DNA of 64,000 bases, from NCBI RefSeq assembly GCF_910592395.1, contig NC_088312.1:23865195-23929194 (forward strand), in the 5' to 3' direction. Shown here piece after piece: positions 41,610 through 52,235 of the stretch. Position numbers and translations under genes: made by a program. The DNA is from Lineus longissimus. Its lineage: Eukaryota; Nemertea; Pilidiophora; Heteronemertea; Lineidae. Below the pieces are notes generated by a model. It saw only the letters and a program-made list of their open reading frames with translations, searched no databases and was not told where the DNA came from. Position 1 is the first letter of the stretch, and every line of letters begins with the position of its first letter.

Positions 41610-42128
41610 CAGGGCCGTATTTAACTTTTTTGTCCAGGGGGGGCAGTGGGATAGATCGCCGAAGGCGATCTGCATGCGCCACAGGCGCATCCGAACGGGG
41701 GGGCTCTGGGGGCCCTCCCCCAGAAAAATTTGAAAATAAAAGGTCTGAAATGGCATTTTCCTGGCATTTGGAAGTGTGAATCAATAGTATTTTTACTCTA
41801 AAAAAGGACCACTTTTATGAAGTATTTTACGAAAATACCACATTTGGACAGAAAATGTTAATTTTCATAGTTTTTCATAGCCAGTCTTTACCTAATGTTG
41901 CATCATTGTGTATAACCATAGAAGACAAGGGTCAGGGCACTCGACTGGTCAGATTATAAGGGTTGCACCTGAGTTGATAACATCTGCTATCCATATGCTG
42001 CTATCATGCTGGTAAAGCTATGGCTAAGATTAGTTTGTCTTTTTATTACTGTCTGAAAATTTTTTTTCAACATTTATTGCACAGGGGGGCAGCTGCCCCC
42101 CCTGCCCCCCCCTCTAAATACGGCCCTG
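41610..42128. mobile_element. Non-autonomous TIR element with CAGGGCCGTATTTA ends
   Basis: 519 bp. Near-perfect 14-bp inverted ends (CAGGGCCGTATTTA / TAAATACGGCCCTG), flanked by ACATG on both sides (5-bp duplication). The G/C-homopolymer-rich subterminal sequence is on both sides. hAT elements also start CAGGG but make 8-bp duplications, so the superfamily is open. Confidence 0.75.
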
Positions 42129-42304
42129 ACATGACGAGTTTCATTTCGTCAAAGAAGGAAGCCAGTTGGGTGGAGGTCTTCGATGAGGATGCCATTATAA
42201 GATCAACTCGTTTTGTCAGCGCATAGTTGTTCAACTTCCTCTCGATTTTATGAAGCTCGACAATCAAGATGTTGCAAGACAGGAAGAAGTTGAAAATGTT
42301 CCCC

Positions 42305-42455
42305 TGGGAAAGTGTCTAGCACTATTGTTTTCTGACGGACTATAGGCCTAGAGGCCATGACCGTCAGTAGCTCAGATTAAAGTGCATAAATGAATCCTTT
42401 CTTCTCCGGACATTCTATCCCTAGGACATGTCAAACTTCTACACCGGGTCTCAGC
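42305..42455. repeat. Dispersed repeat, copy 1
   Basis: About 150 bp that recurs diverged at 44,915-45,065 (shared AAAGTGTC, GACCGTCA-TAGCTC, CGGACATT, AACTTCTACACCGGG). Confidence 0.6.
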
Positions 42456-42535
42456 TAATCATCATGGTTTTAGCAATTAACAGCACATTGGCCAGACTCT
42501 CTTCATGTTAGCTGCAAGTTTGACGATGATGATGA

Positions 42536-42872
42536 TTAAAGGGACAATTTGGGTGTGGGATCTAAGTACAATGTATGTTGCCGGGAAGATAAGGTGCCTA
42601 TAAAATCGCCGCCATGCGCCGCCACAATCATGTAGCCCCGCACTGATGCAGTTCTCTAATGATGATTTGCGTAAGTGTTACCATGGGGTTAGTAATAATA
42701 CCTACATGGTGTTACGAGCCCAGTTTTGAAAATGGCTTGCCAATTTTAGGTAGGCTTACACTTACTTGCCGTTCCAGTAAAGTGTTCATTGCAGCTTATT
42801 GATTTGAGGCTTGAGGCCAACTCTGGCTGAAAACCAGCATACATGTACATCATAATCAAGTTGTCCCTTTAA
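42536..42872. mobile_element. MITE-like element, 337 bp
   Basis: Perfect 12-bp inverted ends TTAAAGGGACAA / TTGTCCCTTTAA; no coding frame. The remaining gaps of 40,661-43,244 show nothing else. Confidence 0.6.
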
Positions 42873-43244
42873 TACCAGTCGATGATACTCGGTCAACATG
42901 TCCACGTTAAATAGGAAGGCAAATAGCGAAAGTCAACACGCGAAAGATTTTTAATGGTTCTCCGCAAAAACGTATAAACAGACGTTACATAACCAGAGAA
43001 TACTTTGACCTAGGACGTTTGATAATCTCCAATATAAAAGTTACTGTTTGCACAAGTTAGTCGAATTTACCTCGCTTGAGTTATGCATTGTAACATATAG
43101 TTATCATGTAACTGAAAGGGCGTGTGAACCAAATTCAACCCTTGAACAAACCACCGTAAACCGAAGTGACTACACGGGGACTCTCGAATTCTCGCATTAT
43201 TCCCGTGTATACTAACAGTGCATATCTTCTGATGCGTGACAGAA

Positions 43245-44635
43245 GACCTCTCCCTGACGTCACATCCTTTCATAGCCCAACCATCTAACTCACGTGACAT
43301 CTGGCACTCAAAGCAAACAGTGCAACAGCAGGCGTGACCGAAAACCTCTCCCTGACCTCACATCCTGTCATAGCCCAACCATATCTAACTCGCGTGACGT
43401 CTGGCACTCAAAGCAAACAGTACAACAGCAGGAGTTACCGAAGTCCTCTCCCTGACGTCACATCCTGTCATAGCCCAACCATATCTAACTCGCGTGACGT
43501 CTGGCACTCAAAGCAAGCAGTGCAACAGCAGGCGTGACCGAAAACCTCTCCCTGACGTCACATCTTGTCATAGCCCAACCATATCTAACTCGCGTGACGT
43601 CTGGCACTCAAAGCAAGCTGTGCAACAGCAGGCGTGACCGAAAACCTCTCCCTGACGTCACATCTTGTCATAGCCCAACCATATCTAACTCGCGTGACGT
43701 CTGGCACTCAAAGCAAGCAGTGCAACAGCAGGAGTTACCGAAGTCCTCTCCCTGACGTCACATCTTGGCATAGCCCAACCATATCTAACTCGCGTGACGT
43801 CTGGCACTCAAAGCAAGCAGTGCAACAGCAGGAGTTACCGAAGTCCTCTCCCTGACGTCACATCTTGTCATAGCCCAACCATATCTAACTCACGTGACGT
43901 CTGGCACTCAAAGCAAGCTGTGCAACAGCAGGCGTGACCGAAAACCTCTCCCTGACGTCACATCTTGTCATAGCCCAACCATATCTAACTCGCGTGACGT
44001 CTGGCACTCAAAGCAAGCAGTGCAACAGCAGGCGTGACAGAAAACCTCTCCCTGACGTCACATCTTGTCATAGCCCAACCATATCTAACTCGCGTGACGT
44101 CTGGCACTCAAAGCAAGCTGTGCAACAGCAGGCGTGACCGAAAACCTCTCCCTGACGTCACATCTTGTCATAGCCCAACCATATCTAACTCGCGTGACGT
44201 CTGGCACTCAAAGCAAGCAGTGCAACAGCAGGAGTTACCGAAGTCCTCTCCCTGACGTCACATCTTGTCATAGCCCAACCATCTAACTCGCGTGACGTCT
44301 GGCACTCAAAGCAAGCTGTGCAACAGCAGGCGTGACCGAAAACCTCTCCCTGACGTCACATCTTGTCATAGCCCAACCATATCTAACTCGCGTGACGTCT
44401 GGCACTCAAAGCAAGCAGTGCAACAGCAGGAGTTACCGAAGTCCTCTCCCTGACGTCACATCTTGTCATAGCCCAACCATCTAACTCGCGTGACGTCTGG
44501 CACTCAAAGCAAGCAGTGCAACAGCAGGCCTGACCGAAAACCTCTCCCTGACGTCACATCTTGTCATAGCCCAACCATATCTAACTCGCGTGACGTCTGG
44601 CACTCAAAGCAAGCAGTGCAACAGCAGGCGTGACA
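43245..44635 (-). repeat. Minisatellite made from the last exon of PLAC8-like gene 2, 100-bp unit, about 14 copies
   Basis: Each ~100-bp unit contains the end of the coding exon (TGCTGTTGCACTGCTTGC ... GTTGGGCTATGA, encoding CCCTACFECQTSRELDMVGL and stop) plus ~37 bp of 3' sequence. The copy joined to the gene is the highest-coordinate one. The rest form the 3' UTR or downstream DNA. Units alternate between GGCGTGAC and GGAGTTAC subtypes. Confidence 0.93.
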
Positions 44636-46265
44636 GAAGTCTTGGCACAGTGAGCCCTGAAAGGTATAGACATGAAAATAATCATCAAACCTTCCGGGTG
44701 AAACCTTTACGGGCGGAGCATGTACCTTCTCTCCGGGGGAGAGGCGGCCGGTGGTAAGGAGTGGCAATTGGTCTAACGTGCAAGCCTGTCAGAAAGGCAT
44801 GTCTTTCCCGTAAGAGGGCACTTATCCCATTGCGCTTCCGTACAAAAACGTAGTTTGTTTCCATGGAGTTTTTTCTGTGGCCCGGTGTAAAAGTAAAAAG
44901 TGTCCCCCCTGGAAAAAGTGTCCGGCCCTATTGTATTCTGCAATATGGTTCTATAGAGACCCTGACCGTCAATAGCTCTGAGATTGAAGCGCATAATAGA
45001 ATCCTTTGTTCCCGGACATTTTATCCTAGCACATTTTAAACTTCTACACCGGGACCGATTGGCCAACAGCAACTACATGCACACGTACTCTATTAGTCCT
45101 TTGTATGCCTGAGCGGTTGCATGGCGATACTGCTGAAGGGACAACAACAGGCCTGGAGCTCGAGCAACTTTGCGGGGGTGGTAGGGAGTTTTCGCAAAGC
45201 CCCCGAAATGCCAACGTGAAAGTCTATCCCATTGTTCAACATTGTTATCAGGATATCGAATAATATGTAACATAGGCGTTCACGTTGGCGGTTCGGGGGT
45301 TTTGCGAAAACTCCCTACTGAAGACTAATTCTTACCGTGATGCCGTAGGCCTACTGGGCCTGTTACTTGGCTATGAGAGCGATGCTGCTGAAGGGGCACC
45401 AACGGGCACTCAAGCGGCCGTGCAGTATGGTCATGCATTTACGTTTTATTCTTACCGTGATGCCGTACTGGGCCCGTAACTTGGCTCTGAGAGCGATACT
45501 GCTGAAGGGGCAACAACGGGCACTCAAGCGGCCGTGCAGTATGGTCATGCATTTACGTTTTATTCTTACCGTGATGCCGTAGGCCTACTGGGCCTGTTAC
45601 TTGGCTCTGAGAGCGATACTGCTGAAGGGGCAACAACGGGCACTCGAGCGGCCGTGCAGTATGGTCATGCATTTACATTTTATTCTTACCGTGATGCCGT
45701 ACTGGGCCCGTAACTTGGCTCTGAGAGCGATACTGCTAAAGGGGCAACAACAGGCACTCGGTCGCTCTCCAAGACGGCGTGCGTTGTTGGCCATTAGACA
45801 TGGGAGGCAAAAGCATGATTTGCAGCCTGAAAAAGGAAAGGGTTGTTAGCTTTGTAGACGCTGATTGAGTGTTTGTTGGCCTCGGACAGGACTTATATTA
45901 TCCCGATAGCGGAATTGAATTAGCTTGGGGTTGTTGGCATTCAGAGACAGACAGGTTTAACTCTCGTGAAGCTATCACTTACATCGACACCGATTTGGAC
46001 TAAGCTACATATCATCCCTTATGTGGCTGTTTTCTTGCTTGATAAGTATGTCTTACGAAAAACTATGTGTCCGTCGATTATCTCTGGTTTACTGAGTGAT
46101 TCCACCAGGACTTATTATTCCAAAAAGTGCGTTCATCCAAAGCTTCAGTGGTTTTATCAAATAGTCAATAGCTTACATGCTCCACAATCGTCACAGCAGT
46201 CACCGACCCCTGTCGTCATCTGCCGGGCTTGGGGTGGCGTGATAGGTTGCTGGGTGATCGTCTTG
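44564..46265 (-). CDS. PLAC8/cornifelin-like cysteine-rich protein 2 (ancestral start codon lost)
   Basis: Exons 46265-46177, 45826-45690, 44656-44564, joined in phases 1 and 0. The cysteine domain is complete: CCDDCGACCKSCFCLPCLM, SACCCPFSSIALRAKLRAQYGITGS, CQDFCHACCCTACFECQTSRELDMVGL. In the paralogues the acceptor is followed by G-ATG; here the same place reads C-AAG, so the usual start is gone. The next in-frame ATG (46,219; MTTGVGDCC) would give 90 residues and keep the whole domain, losing only the Pro/Gln-rich N-terminus. An upstream coding exon is an alternative. Arrays surround the exon 2 donor and the terminal exon. Function unknown; family roles are diverse. Confidence 0.8.
44915..45065. 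repeat. Dispersed repeat, copy 2
   Basis: Diverged copy of 42,305-42,455, inside intron 2 of PLAC8-like gene 2. Confidence 0.6.
45181..45318. mobile_element. Hairpin MITE, 138 bp
   Basis: Arms of about 40 bp (GTAGGGAGTTTTCGCAAA... / ...GCGAAAACTCCCTAC) with CCAACGTGAA/TTCACGTTGG at their inner ends. It sits in intron 2 of PLAC8-like gene 2, against the outermost repeat copy. Confidence 0.75.
45335..45760 (-). repeat. Minisatellite on exon 2 donor of PLAC8-like gene 2, about 115-bp unit, 4 copies
   Basis: Each unit has ~79 bp of exon 2 end (GCCCCTTCAGCAGTATCGCT ... GGCATCACG), the donor GTAAGA and ~30 bp of intron. The first donor is at 45,689. A degenerate fifth fragment is visible near 45,120-45,160. 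Confidence 0.9.
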
Positions 46266-46791
46266 CTGGAAAATATTGAAATAGATTTGAGTGGATTGTC
46301 TGTTCACTTTTGTGAGTATATTGCGTGAGACCACCGTCATGGGGTTATTGGATAAATGACTCCGCCTTCGAACAGATTATATACTTTATTTCACGAAAAC
46401 TGTAATGGACTGAACGCAAAATAAGTCTAAAATGTCTTGGAAAACGTTTTCAGTTTGCTTGAAATTGCTCGTTCTTTGAAATGCTTTGTCCAATTCTGGT
46501 AAAGTAAATATTTTCAGATACTTCGGACTTTGAAGTGGCAGATTGAATATAAGCTTTTGTGAAATGGACCAAGTATCATTGTTGGAAACCATCACTCGCT
46601 TGCGATTATATTAGTTTATTCTTTAATTAGAAGTTGTATGAGATGACCTTTGCCAAGGAGAGATCTCGATGGCGGACATTATCAAATGAGAAAAAGTAAT
46701 GGAATGATAATTCGATCGTATGGTGACCGGGTGACGTAGTAAAAAGGCTATATATACTACAGAATAAGTAAACAACATCCAGCTAATCCAG

Positions 46792-47733
46792 CGGCGGGCA
46801 GAAAATGCATGCTGCATACCGTCTGCAGACTGGGGGTTTTCTCATGAGTCAATAGAATCTAAGGTCTGGAATTAGGGGACCATATCAGCAGTTGCTTTCA
46901 GCCAACTTCTGTATTAAAATTAAGATCTGGAATTAGGGGACCATCTCAACAGTTGCCATGTGATTTTCACACTAAAAAATAAGAGGCCATTTCAGGTATA
47001 TGCCAAACGGTAGAACAAAGATTATCTAGGCCGTTGTGCAAACAGGCTTTGCGATACACCACGAGTTGGGGTGTAGGCCTAAATTCCTTTAACTGTGAAC
47101 CAAGTGCATCCACTGGCACGCTACATGTATGTGTGACTCGCACGCATTTAGCACGTAGGGCCTACATGATGCTAATCAGCTAGGATGTATCTTGTGACCA
47201 GGACTGTAGTAATAAACATTTGCCTGAAAACATTTTTTATTTGGCCTAACAACACCTGTTTAGAATGTCAAAGAGGCCGGTATTTTCACTTAACATCAAG
47301 AGACAGAGGAAAACTGTCAAGGTGGGTGTTTGATATACAATGGTTTTCTGTTCCCTGGGTTTCTTCATTCTGTTATCTTTAATTATATTTACCCATGTCA
47401 TTCAGCACTTTTTATCACGAAATGCTGCCTTTGAAACGAACCCAACCTTGCCGGCCAATCAACCAGGCGCACGAGGCACAACAGGCCGATACAATATACA
47501 TGTTCTGTATTAAGTACGTTATCTGTCATGCACACCCAAAAAAAATCTTCCTGCAAGATGATTCACAGGCCCGGGTTCACAGGTAATTCAAATATAAGAA
47601 AACAAACTTTGAAAAAAAGTTGGCGCAAAGCAACTACTGATATGGTCCCCTAATTCCAAACCTTAGATTCTATTGACTCATGAGAAAACCCCCAGTCTGC
47701 AGACGGTATGCAGCATGCATTTTCTGCCCGCCG
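46792..47733. mobile_element. DNA transposon remnant with ~95-bp terminal inverted repeats
   Basis: 46,792-46,886 (CGGCGGGCAGAAAATGCATG ...) is repeated in reverse at 47,639-47,733, nearly perfectly. The ~750-bp interior has no long frame. A direct repeat of GGAATTAGGGGACCAT follows the left TIR (about 46,871 and 46,932). Superfamily not recognised. Confidence 0.75.
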
Positions 47734-48384
47734 GCTATTCCAGTATGTAAACAATGATTGTTTGAATGGGTTTGAATACATATCAGAACATGAAACATGC
47801 CCGAATTGAAGTATAGTGGTCAGTGTGTCCTGACCAGAACTCGTTAGCTTGACCCTCAGCGGAACCCTTAGTTTGTTTTCTAATCACAATATCGGGCCAC
47901 CTCTTTTAGAGGGACCGAGTCACTAGGTTTAACACGCCCTGGCTGGTGTGTTATATACCGTAATAAAAAAACGAAAACAATTATTGGCTTTTGGTTTGTA
48001 GGACTATATTTTTAAACAAATTTTGTATTTAATGTATAATTTGTGAAAAATTACCATGACCAGTTACGATGAGTTTTGATTTTGTGAATTGAAAGTTACT
48101 CATACCACATCCGTGTGTCAGCAGGATATCAATGCTGACTTAATTACATGAACATCAATATGATTTAATCAAACAAAAACCCTGATACTAATTGGTGATG
48201 TCAGTTTGTCATAAAATATGCTGGCAAATAGCTTGGAGGGCTATCAGGGCGACCTGCCAATTTATAAACCGTATTGAGATGCTGTATATCACATCCTTAC
48301 GCATTATCTGGTTAAGTCAGAAATGATTATGCAACATCAGCATCATTTTGTCCAAGCTCCAACAGGGTGGATTCGGAGGCCATA

Positions 48385-48755
48385 GATTATGCATGAGTGG
48401 GTCCAAGCCAATTCTTCCAAGAGGGACCACATCGTCATACTGACCGACTCAATGGCTTAGTGAGCAAGCTGAACATGGGCCAGATCAAGAAGACTTGCTT
48501 CCCCGTCCTCCAATCTGAAGTGATCTACATCCCCGGATACAATGAAACGCAGGCTGGCTGGCTGGCTGGAAGAGTGGAAGCTTTCGGTAGCCTCACAACG
48601 GGGATTGATGATCCTCCGTGCACTCAGAGACAGGGAATTCATGGCGGAGGGCATGGAGTGGAGATGGGGTGAGGGCGCCTGTGAAAGTCGTCGCATCACC
48701 ACGCAGCTTCTCATGGGTAACATCTCGGGCCGAACCCTGAGGAGGACGAAGTAAC
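48385..48755 (+). pseudogene. Non-LTR retrotransposon RNase H remnant
   Basis: Broken frames contain DHIVILTDSMA, LNMGQIKKT, and EVIYIPGYNETQAG followed by FGSLTTG and LRALRDREFMAEGMEW. This is the layout of a retrotransposon RNase H domain (TDS with the catalytic Asp, then the IPGH-type motif, here IPGY). At least two frameshifts or stops. Old, inactive fragment; family uncertain. Confidence 0.5.
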
Positions 48756-49005
48756 CGTGGATGGGGGAAGGCCAGGGTGCCATCCAGGATCTATATTCTC
48801 CTGCGTTAAACCAAACCAAACCCTTCATTGAAATAAAAGTAAAGGGTGTCTTAAAAACAGTCAGCTTTCTTTTTATCTGGCTCGAATCAGAAGTTCATAC
48901 TACGAAATACAGTGGCATAAAAGCTTTAAAATAGGAACGTGCAGCATAAAACAATGGATGCCTTATTATAAAATGAAGTGATCAGCTTGGAAAATAAGTA
49001 TATAC

Positions 49006-49150
49006 CTGTGAAAGAGTTTGGGGTTGCCATCAGCGGTTACTTTAGTCATCTTTAAGAGTAGGCTTATCCTTTCTTCCTGGTCCAATGCTGGCCGAGTCTG
49101 TGATGATTCCTTCAACTGCTGGTTTGAATGTGTATCAAGCGAAATCTCAA
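49006..49150 (-). other. Putative orphan exon
   Basis: A 145-bp open stretch bounded by an acceptor-like GGGGGGCAG and donor TTTCACAG|GTATAT. It encodes SSQTRPALDQEERISLLLKM and KVTADGNPKLFHR in frame. I do not recognise the family and found no partner exon. Low confidence. Confidence 0.25.
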
Positions 49151-49344
49151 CTGCCCCCCGGATCCAATGACTTATACTTCTTAGTATTTGACACATGGAC
49201 CCTACCATGGGATATAGTGACGAAATAGTCAAGATCTACGCCTTGTAGGCCTTTACAAAACTACATATGTATATCAATAATCTTTTAATCTTTGATTTTC
49301 GTAGGGAGTTTTACCTATCTGTAGGCCTGCGTTATATCATAATT

Positions 49345-50465
49345 AGATTAGGTCTGCTGTGAACCCTTACCTACCGAGCGGTCGATATTGAGGTCTGCTG
49401 TGAACCCTTACCCTCCCTGCGGTCGATTCTGAGGTCTGCTGTGAACCCTTACCCGCCTAGTGGTCGATTATGAGGTCTGATGTGGACCCTTACCCGACAA
49501 GTGGTCGATTCCGAGATCTGCTGTGAACCCTTACCCTCCCTGTGGTCGATTGTGAGGTCTGCCGTGTGAACCCTTACCCTCCCAGTAGTCGATTCAGAGG
49601 TCTGATGTGAACCCTAACCCGCCCAGTGGTCGATTCAGATGTCTGATGTGAACCCCTACCCACCCAGTAGTCGATTCTGAAGTCTGCTGTGAACCCTTAC
49701 CCACCCTGTGGTCGATTCTGAGGTCTGCCGTGTGAACCCTTATCCTCCCAGCAGTCGATTCAGAGGTCTGATGTGAACCCTTACCCGCCCAGTGGTCGAT
49801 TCTGGGGTCTGATGAAAACCCCTACCAAACCAGTGGTCGATTCTGAGGTCTGCTGTGAAACCCTACCCACCCAGTGGTCGATTCTGAGGTCTGCTGTGAA
49901 CCCCTACCCACCTGGTCGATTCTGAGGTCTGCTGTGAACCCTTACCCGCCCAATGGTCGATTCTGGTGTCTGACGTGAACCCCTACCCACCCAGTGGTCG
50001 ATTCTGGGGTCTGATGTGAACCCCTACCAAACCAATGGTCGATTCTGAGGTCTGCTGTGAACCCTTACCCGCCCAATGGTCGATTCTGGTGTCTGATGTG
50101 AACCCCTACCCACCCAGTAGTCGATTCTGAAGTCTGCTGTGAACCCTTACCCACCCTGTGGTCGATTCTGAGGTCTGCCGTGTGAACCCTTATCCTCCCA
50201 GCAGTCGATTCAGAGGTCTGATGTGAACCCTTACCTGCCCAGTGGTCGATTCTGAGGTCTGATGTGAACACCTACCCACCCAGTGGTCGATTCTGAGGTC
50301 TGATGTGAACCCCTACCCACCCAGTGGTCGATTCTGGGGTCTAATGTGAACCCCTACCCGCCCAGTGGTCGATTCTGGGGTCTGATGTGAACCCCTACCC
50401 ACCCAGTGGTCGATTCTGGGGTCTGATGTGAACCCTACACGCCCAGTGGTAGATTCTGGGGTCAC
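49345..50465. repeat. Minisatellite, 40-45-bp unit, about 26 copies
   Basis: Imperfect units of GGTCTGCTGTGAACCCTTAC plus CCGCCCAGTGGTCGATTCTGA. On the minus strand most units contain GGGTAAGG, a donor-like motif. No neighbouring exon was established. Confidence 0.92.
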
Positions 50466-51689
50466 CATAAAAACTGCCGTCGTGAACTTATAAGACATAC
50501 GTGAAAATCAGCGCAATTCAAAGTCGTCATGATGATCTTGCTCGAGCCTGGGTTGAGATTTGACTGGAACAGGTTCCCCACGCATTTCATTAGCCTTTAC
50601 CTGATTGGGGACCTTTATTGTTTTCAAAGTCATGTGTGTTCATGTTATGTCCGCTTCGTTTGAGGCTCCGGACCGCAAACTTGTAGGATTTCTTTAAAGT
50701 TTTGTTTTTATTGATCTCGAAACCATACAGGATTTTAGGTGTACAGGATTGTCAGAACTGACAGAAATAAATAGGTTCTTTAGCGGAGCCTTACGGTCAT
50801 TTTGGAGGTCAACTGGATAGGCCATATACACTAACGCATGCAAAAAGCTTATTTCGTTGCCATGGCCACAAAACCTTTTATAAATCTGTTGGGTTTTGAA
50901 CCCTGGATCAATAAAAACCGAACTTCCAAGACATCTGACCACCAGTTCGCGCTCCAGCGCCGAAAATATTGTGGCCATAACATTCAGGAATTGAGTGGTG
51001 GAATTTGAGGGCCACACAATTTCATGTAAACCACGGCAAATTTATCATAAAAAGGGCATATGTGTAGCTCCCGCATGCCGTTGAGAGTCGCAAGGGTTGT
51101 AGGAGGAAAGAGGGCGAAATCTAAAGCGACAATTTCTGCGAGCAGAGTCGACTTGCGCCAAGTATGTTTTCACTATGCGTGTTTGCTTGACTGTAAAGTC
51201 AACACGGCCAAACCCTCAGGCAATTTCTATGACCTGTTCAGTGTTTCCTTTCAAACTATGTTGATGTTTGAGAAACCAACAAAATATTAAAATAAACCCT
51301 CGGCCAAGAAAACGGCACCTGCAAAGTGACCAAGTATGCAAAATTTTGTTTGTTTTTTGCATTGAAGGAAGATTTTCACCAATTGAAAATGTCGACCGCT
51401 GTGACGTCAAGGTTTTTGCCAAAAATATAAAAGGAAATTGGAGTTTGCGCAAGTCACATTTTGAGGTTGCGTTGAAGGCGTCTAGTAGGCGAAGACTGAA
51501 GTGTTACACATTAACAGGTAGGTGGAAGAAACGTTTGGCATTTTTGAGCTTTCTTTTCTCGGTATCGGTGTTACAGAAAAATAACCCTTGCAGATATTAT
51601 TCGAAGGGCTGAGTTTTAGCTGTGACTGCTGGTATATACATTCTTCAAGAGTCATCTTTTTAGAATCTACGCCCATAATTCTGATCTAC

Positions 51690-52235
51690 GATCACCTCTG
51701 TGAACCCCCTTTGTGGTAGTACTGCACTGAACATTTACAACCTGTGAACCCCCTTTGTGGTAGTATTGAACTGAACGTTTACCTGTGAATCCCCTTTGTG
51801 GTAGTATTGAACTGAACGTTTACCTGTGAACCCCCTTTGTGGTAGTATTGAACTGAACGTTTACCTGTGAACCCCCTTTGTGGTAGTATTGCACTGAACG
51901 TTTACCTGTGAACCCCCTTTGTGGTAGTATTGAACTGAACGTTTACCTGTGAACCCCCTTTGTGGTAGTATTGAACTGAACGTTTACCTGTGAACCCCCT
52001 TTGTGGTAGTATTGCACTGAACGTTTACCTGTGAACCCCCTTTGTGGTAGTATTGAACTGAACGTTTACCTGTGAACCCCCTTTGTGGTAGTATTGCACT
52101 GAACATTTACAACCTGTGAACCCCCTTTGTGGTAGTATTGCACTGAACGTTTACCTGTGAACCCCCTTTGTGGTAGTATTGAACTGAACGTTTACCTGTG
52201 AACCCCCTTTGTGGTAGTATTGAACTGAACGTTTA
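51690..52235. repeat. Minisatellite, 41-bp unit, about 13 copies
   Basis: Units of CCTGTGAACCCCCTTTGTGG plus TAGTATTGAACTGAACGTTTA. The minus strand of each unit reads GGGTTCACAG|GTAAACG, a consensus-like donor. It shares GTGAACCC with the array at 49.3 kb. The rest of 50,466-54,002 shows no supported gene. Confidence 0.93.

Noticed and set aside
43245-44635. CRISPR-like array of direct repeats
   Set aside because: The whole unit repeats with no unique spacers, the context is eukaryotic, and the unit is a PLAC8 exon. The same applies to all other arrays here.
48397-48672. Intact 91-codon gene
   Set aside because: It is a broken RNase H-type segment of a retrotransposon with matching pieces in other frames.
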